NCBI RefSeq assembly: GCF_014655295.1
Contig: NZ_BNBI01000012.1
Coordinates: forward strand, 203,069 to 267,068
Direction: 5' to 3'
DNA length: 64,000 nucleotides
From: Streptomyces fumanus
GTDB taxonomy: Bacteria; Actinomycetota; Actinomycetes; Streptomycetales; Streptomycetaceae
The notes beneath the pieces were generated by a model that made no database searches, had not been told where the DNA came from, and worked only from the letters and a program-made list of their open reading frames with translations. The first letter of the stretch is position 1. The number at the start of each line of letters is the position of its first letter. The position numbers were made by a program, and so were the translations under genes. Positions 63,129 through 64,000 of this stretch are shown piece by piece.

Positions 63129-64000
63129 ATGCCCGCCAAGCACCACTCGCCAGTTCCCCGTTCATCCGGCGCCGAAACGGTTCGGCCGGAGCCGGCCGGG
63201 ACCCGGCCCTCCGGACCGCCGCCGACTGGCGGCACCGCCACCGCCGTCGGGCGCATCCCGGTCCTCGACGTCCGTCCGGTGGTCCAGCACGGACGCCGGC
63301 CCGCCAAGGCCGTCACCGGCGAGACGTTCATGATCTCGGCCACCGTGTTCCGGGAGGGACACGACGCGGTGGCCGCCAATGTCGTCCTGCGCGATCCCGA
63401 CGGCCGGCCCGGCCCGTGGACGCCGATGCGGGAACTGGCCCCCGGCACCGACCGCTGGGGCGCCGAGGTCACCCCGGACCGGCCGGGCCGGTGGACGTAC
63501 GCCGTGGAGGGCTGGAGCGATCCGGTCGCCACCTGGCGCCACCACGCCCGGGTGAAGATCCCGGCCGGGATCGACACGGACCTGGTCCTGGAGGAGGGCG
63601 CGCGGCTCTACGAGCGGGCCGCGGCCGGGGTGCCGAAGGACGGCGGCCGGCAGGTGGTCCTGGACGCCGCGGCGGCGCTGCGGGACGAGACCCGGCAGGC
63701 CGCGTCCCGGCTGGCGGCGGCGCTGACCCCCGAGGTGGACGCGGTGCTGGCGCGGTATCCGCTGCGGGAGCTGGTCACCGCCTCCGAGCCGCTGCCGCTG
63801 CTGGTGGAACGCGAACGCGCCCTGTACGGCGCCTGGTACGAGTTCTTCCCCCGCTCCGAGGGCACCCCCGACACCCCCCACGGCACCTTCCGCACCGCCG
63901 CCAGGCGGCTGCCCGCCATCGCCGCCATGGGCTTCGACGTCGTCTACCTCCCGCCCATCCACCCCATCGGCACCACCCACCGCAAGGGCCCCAACAACAC
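63129..64000 (+). CDS. glgE: alpha-1,4-glucan:maltose-1-phosphate maltosyltransferase (partial, runs off right edge)
   Basis: About 290 residues visible from the ATG at 63129 (ACAGGAGCGG upstream). N-terminal GlgE domain VGRIPVLDVRPVVQHGRRPAKAV, GETFMISATVFREGHDAV, then the helical insert and the start of the barrel: RALYGAWYEFFPRSEGT and MGFDVVYLPPIHPIGTTHRKG. GlgE adds maltose from maltose 1-phosphate to glucans. Catalytic residues lie beyond the edge. In Streptomyces it is followed by treS-pep2-glgB, not seen here. Confidence 0.93.
   Translation, partial: MPAKHHSPVPRSSGAETVRPEPAGTRPSGPPPTGGTATAVGRIPVLDVRPVVQHGRRPAKAVTGETFMISATVFREGHDAVAANVVLRDPDGRPGPWTPMRELAPGTDRWGAEVTPDRPGRWTYAVEGWSDPVATWRHHARVKIPAGIDTDLVLEEGARLYERAAAGVPKDGGRQVVLDAAAALRDETRQAASRLAAALTPEVDAVLARYPLRELVTASEPLPLLVERERALYGAWYEFFPRSEGTPDTPHGTFRTAARRLPAIAAMGFDVVYLPPIHPIGTTHRKGPNN

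Overview
This window is high-GC actinobacterial chromosome, almost certainly Streptomyces. Third codon positions are overwhelmingly G/C, GTG starts are common, and the gene set is typical of the genus: an RmdB-type GGDEF-EAL protein beside ligA and gatCAB, a riboswitch-led gcvT-gcvH-glyA, and glgX, glgP and glgE. From memory the order resembles the S. coelicolor core region around SCO5443-SCO5506, read here from high to low numbers. No database search was run. I see no tRNA, rRNA, transposase, prophage, CRISPR array or secondary-metabolite cluster, so this is conserved core with local embellishments.

Layout. 1-7.1 kb: a 2-hydroxyacid dehydrogenase cut by the left edge, an aldo/keto reductase behind a possible iron box, a PQQ-type sugar dehydrogenase lipoprotein, and a large LuxR-family ATPase regulator. 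7.1-10.7 kb: an MMPL transporter, GNAT acetyltransferase and membrane protein in one transcription unit. 10.7-14.4 kb: gatC-gatA-small membrane protein-gatB (Glu/Asp-tRNA amidotransferase). 14.4-18.5 kb: a DUF4267-like membrane protein and divergent TetR regulator with duplicated operators, then rmdB, whose stop codon lies in the last unit of a 26-bp tandem repeat array. 18.5-23.5 kb: ligA, a MetE-like protein, an SDR, a LOG-family protein and DUF427. 23.4-29.4 kb: mnmA and cysteine desulfurase (tRNA thiolation), a Tat-exported amidase, small membrane proteins, a second TetR, a thioesterase and a TRIC-type channel. 29.4-36 kb: a five-gene oligopeptide ABC importer. 36-38.7 kb: two SseB-like proteins and a P-loop protein. 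38.9-45.1 kb: glycine riboswitch, gcvT, gcvH, glyA, sdaA and an MFS transporter, together a route glycine -> serine -> pyruvate (gcvP is absent from the window). 45.2-51.1 kb: GH25 muramidase, a dinucleotide-binding oxidoreductase, an EF-hand protein, an anti-sigma-type ATPase, enoyl-CoA hydratase and two paralogous L,D-transpeptidases. 51.3-64 kb: glgX, a cysteine-type leader peptide and sulfatase, a heterodimeric ABC exporter, a DUF1990 protein, and divergent glgP and glgE (glgE cut by the right edge).

The most distinctive signals are regulatory or repeat structures: the leader peptide ahead of the sulfatase, the 26-bp array at the end of rmdB, a 33-bp duplication of a leaderless start, duplicated TetR operators, a tandem glycine riboswitch with an apparently weaker second aptamer, and an ABC exporter whose degenerate residues all fall in one composite ATP site. 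I found no clearly new multi-gene system and do not claim one.
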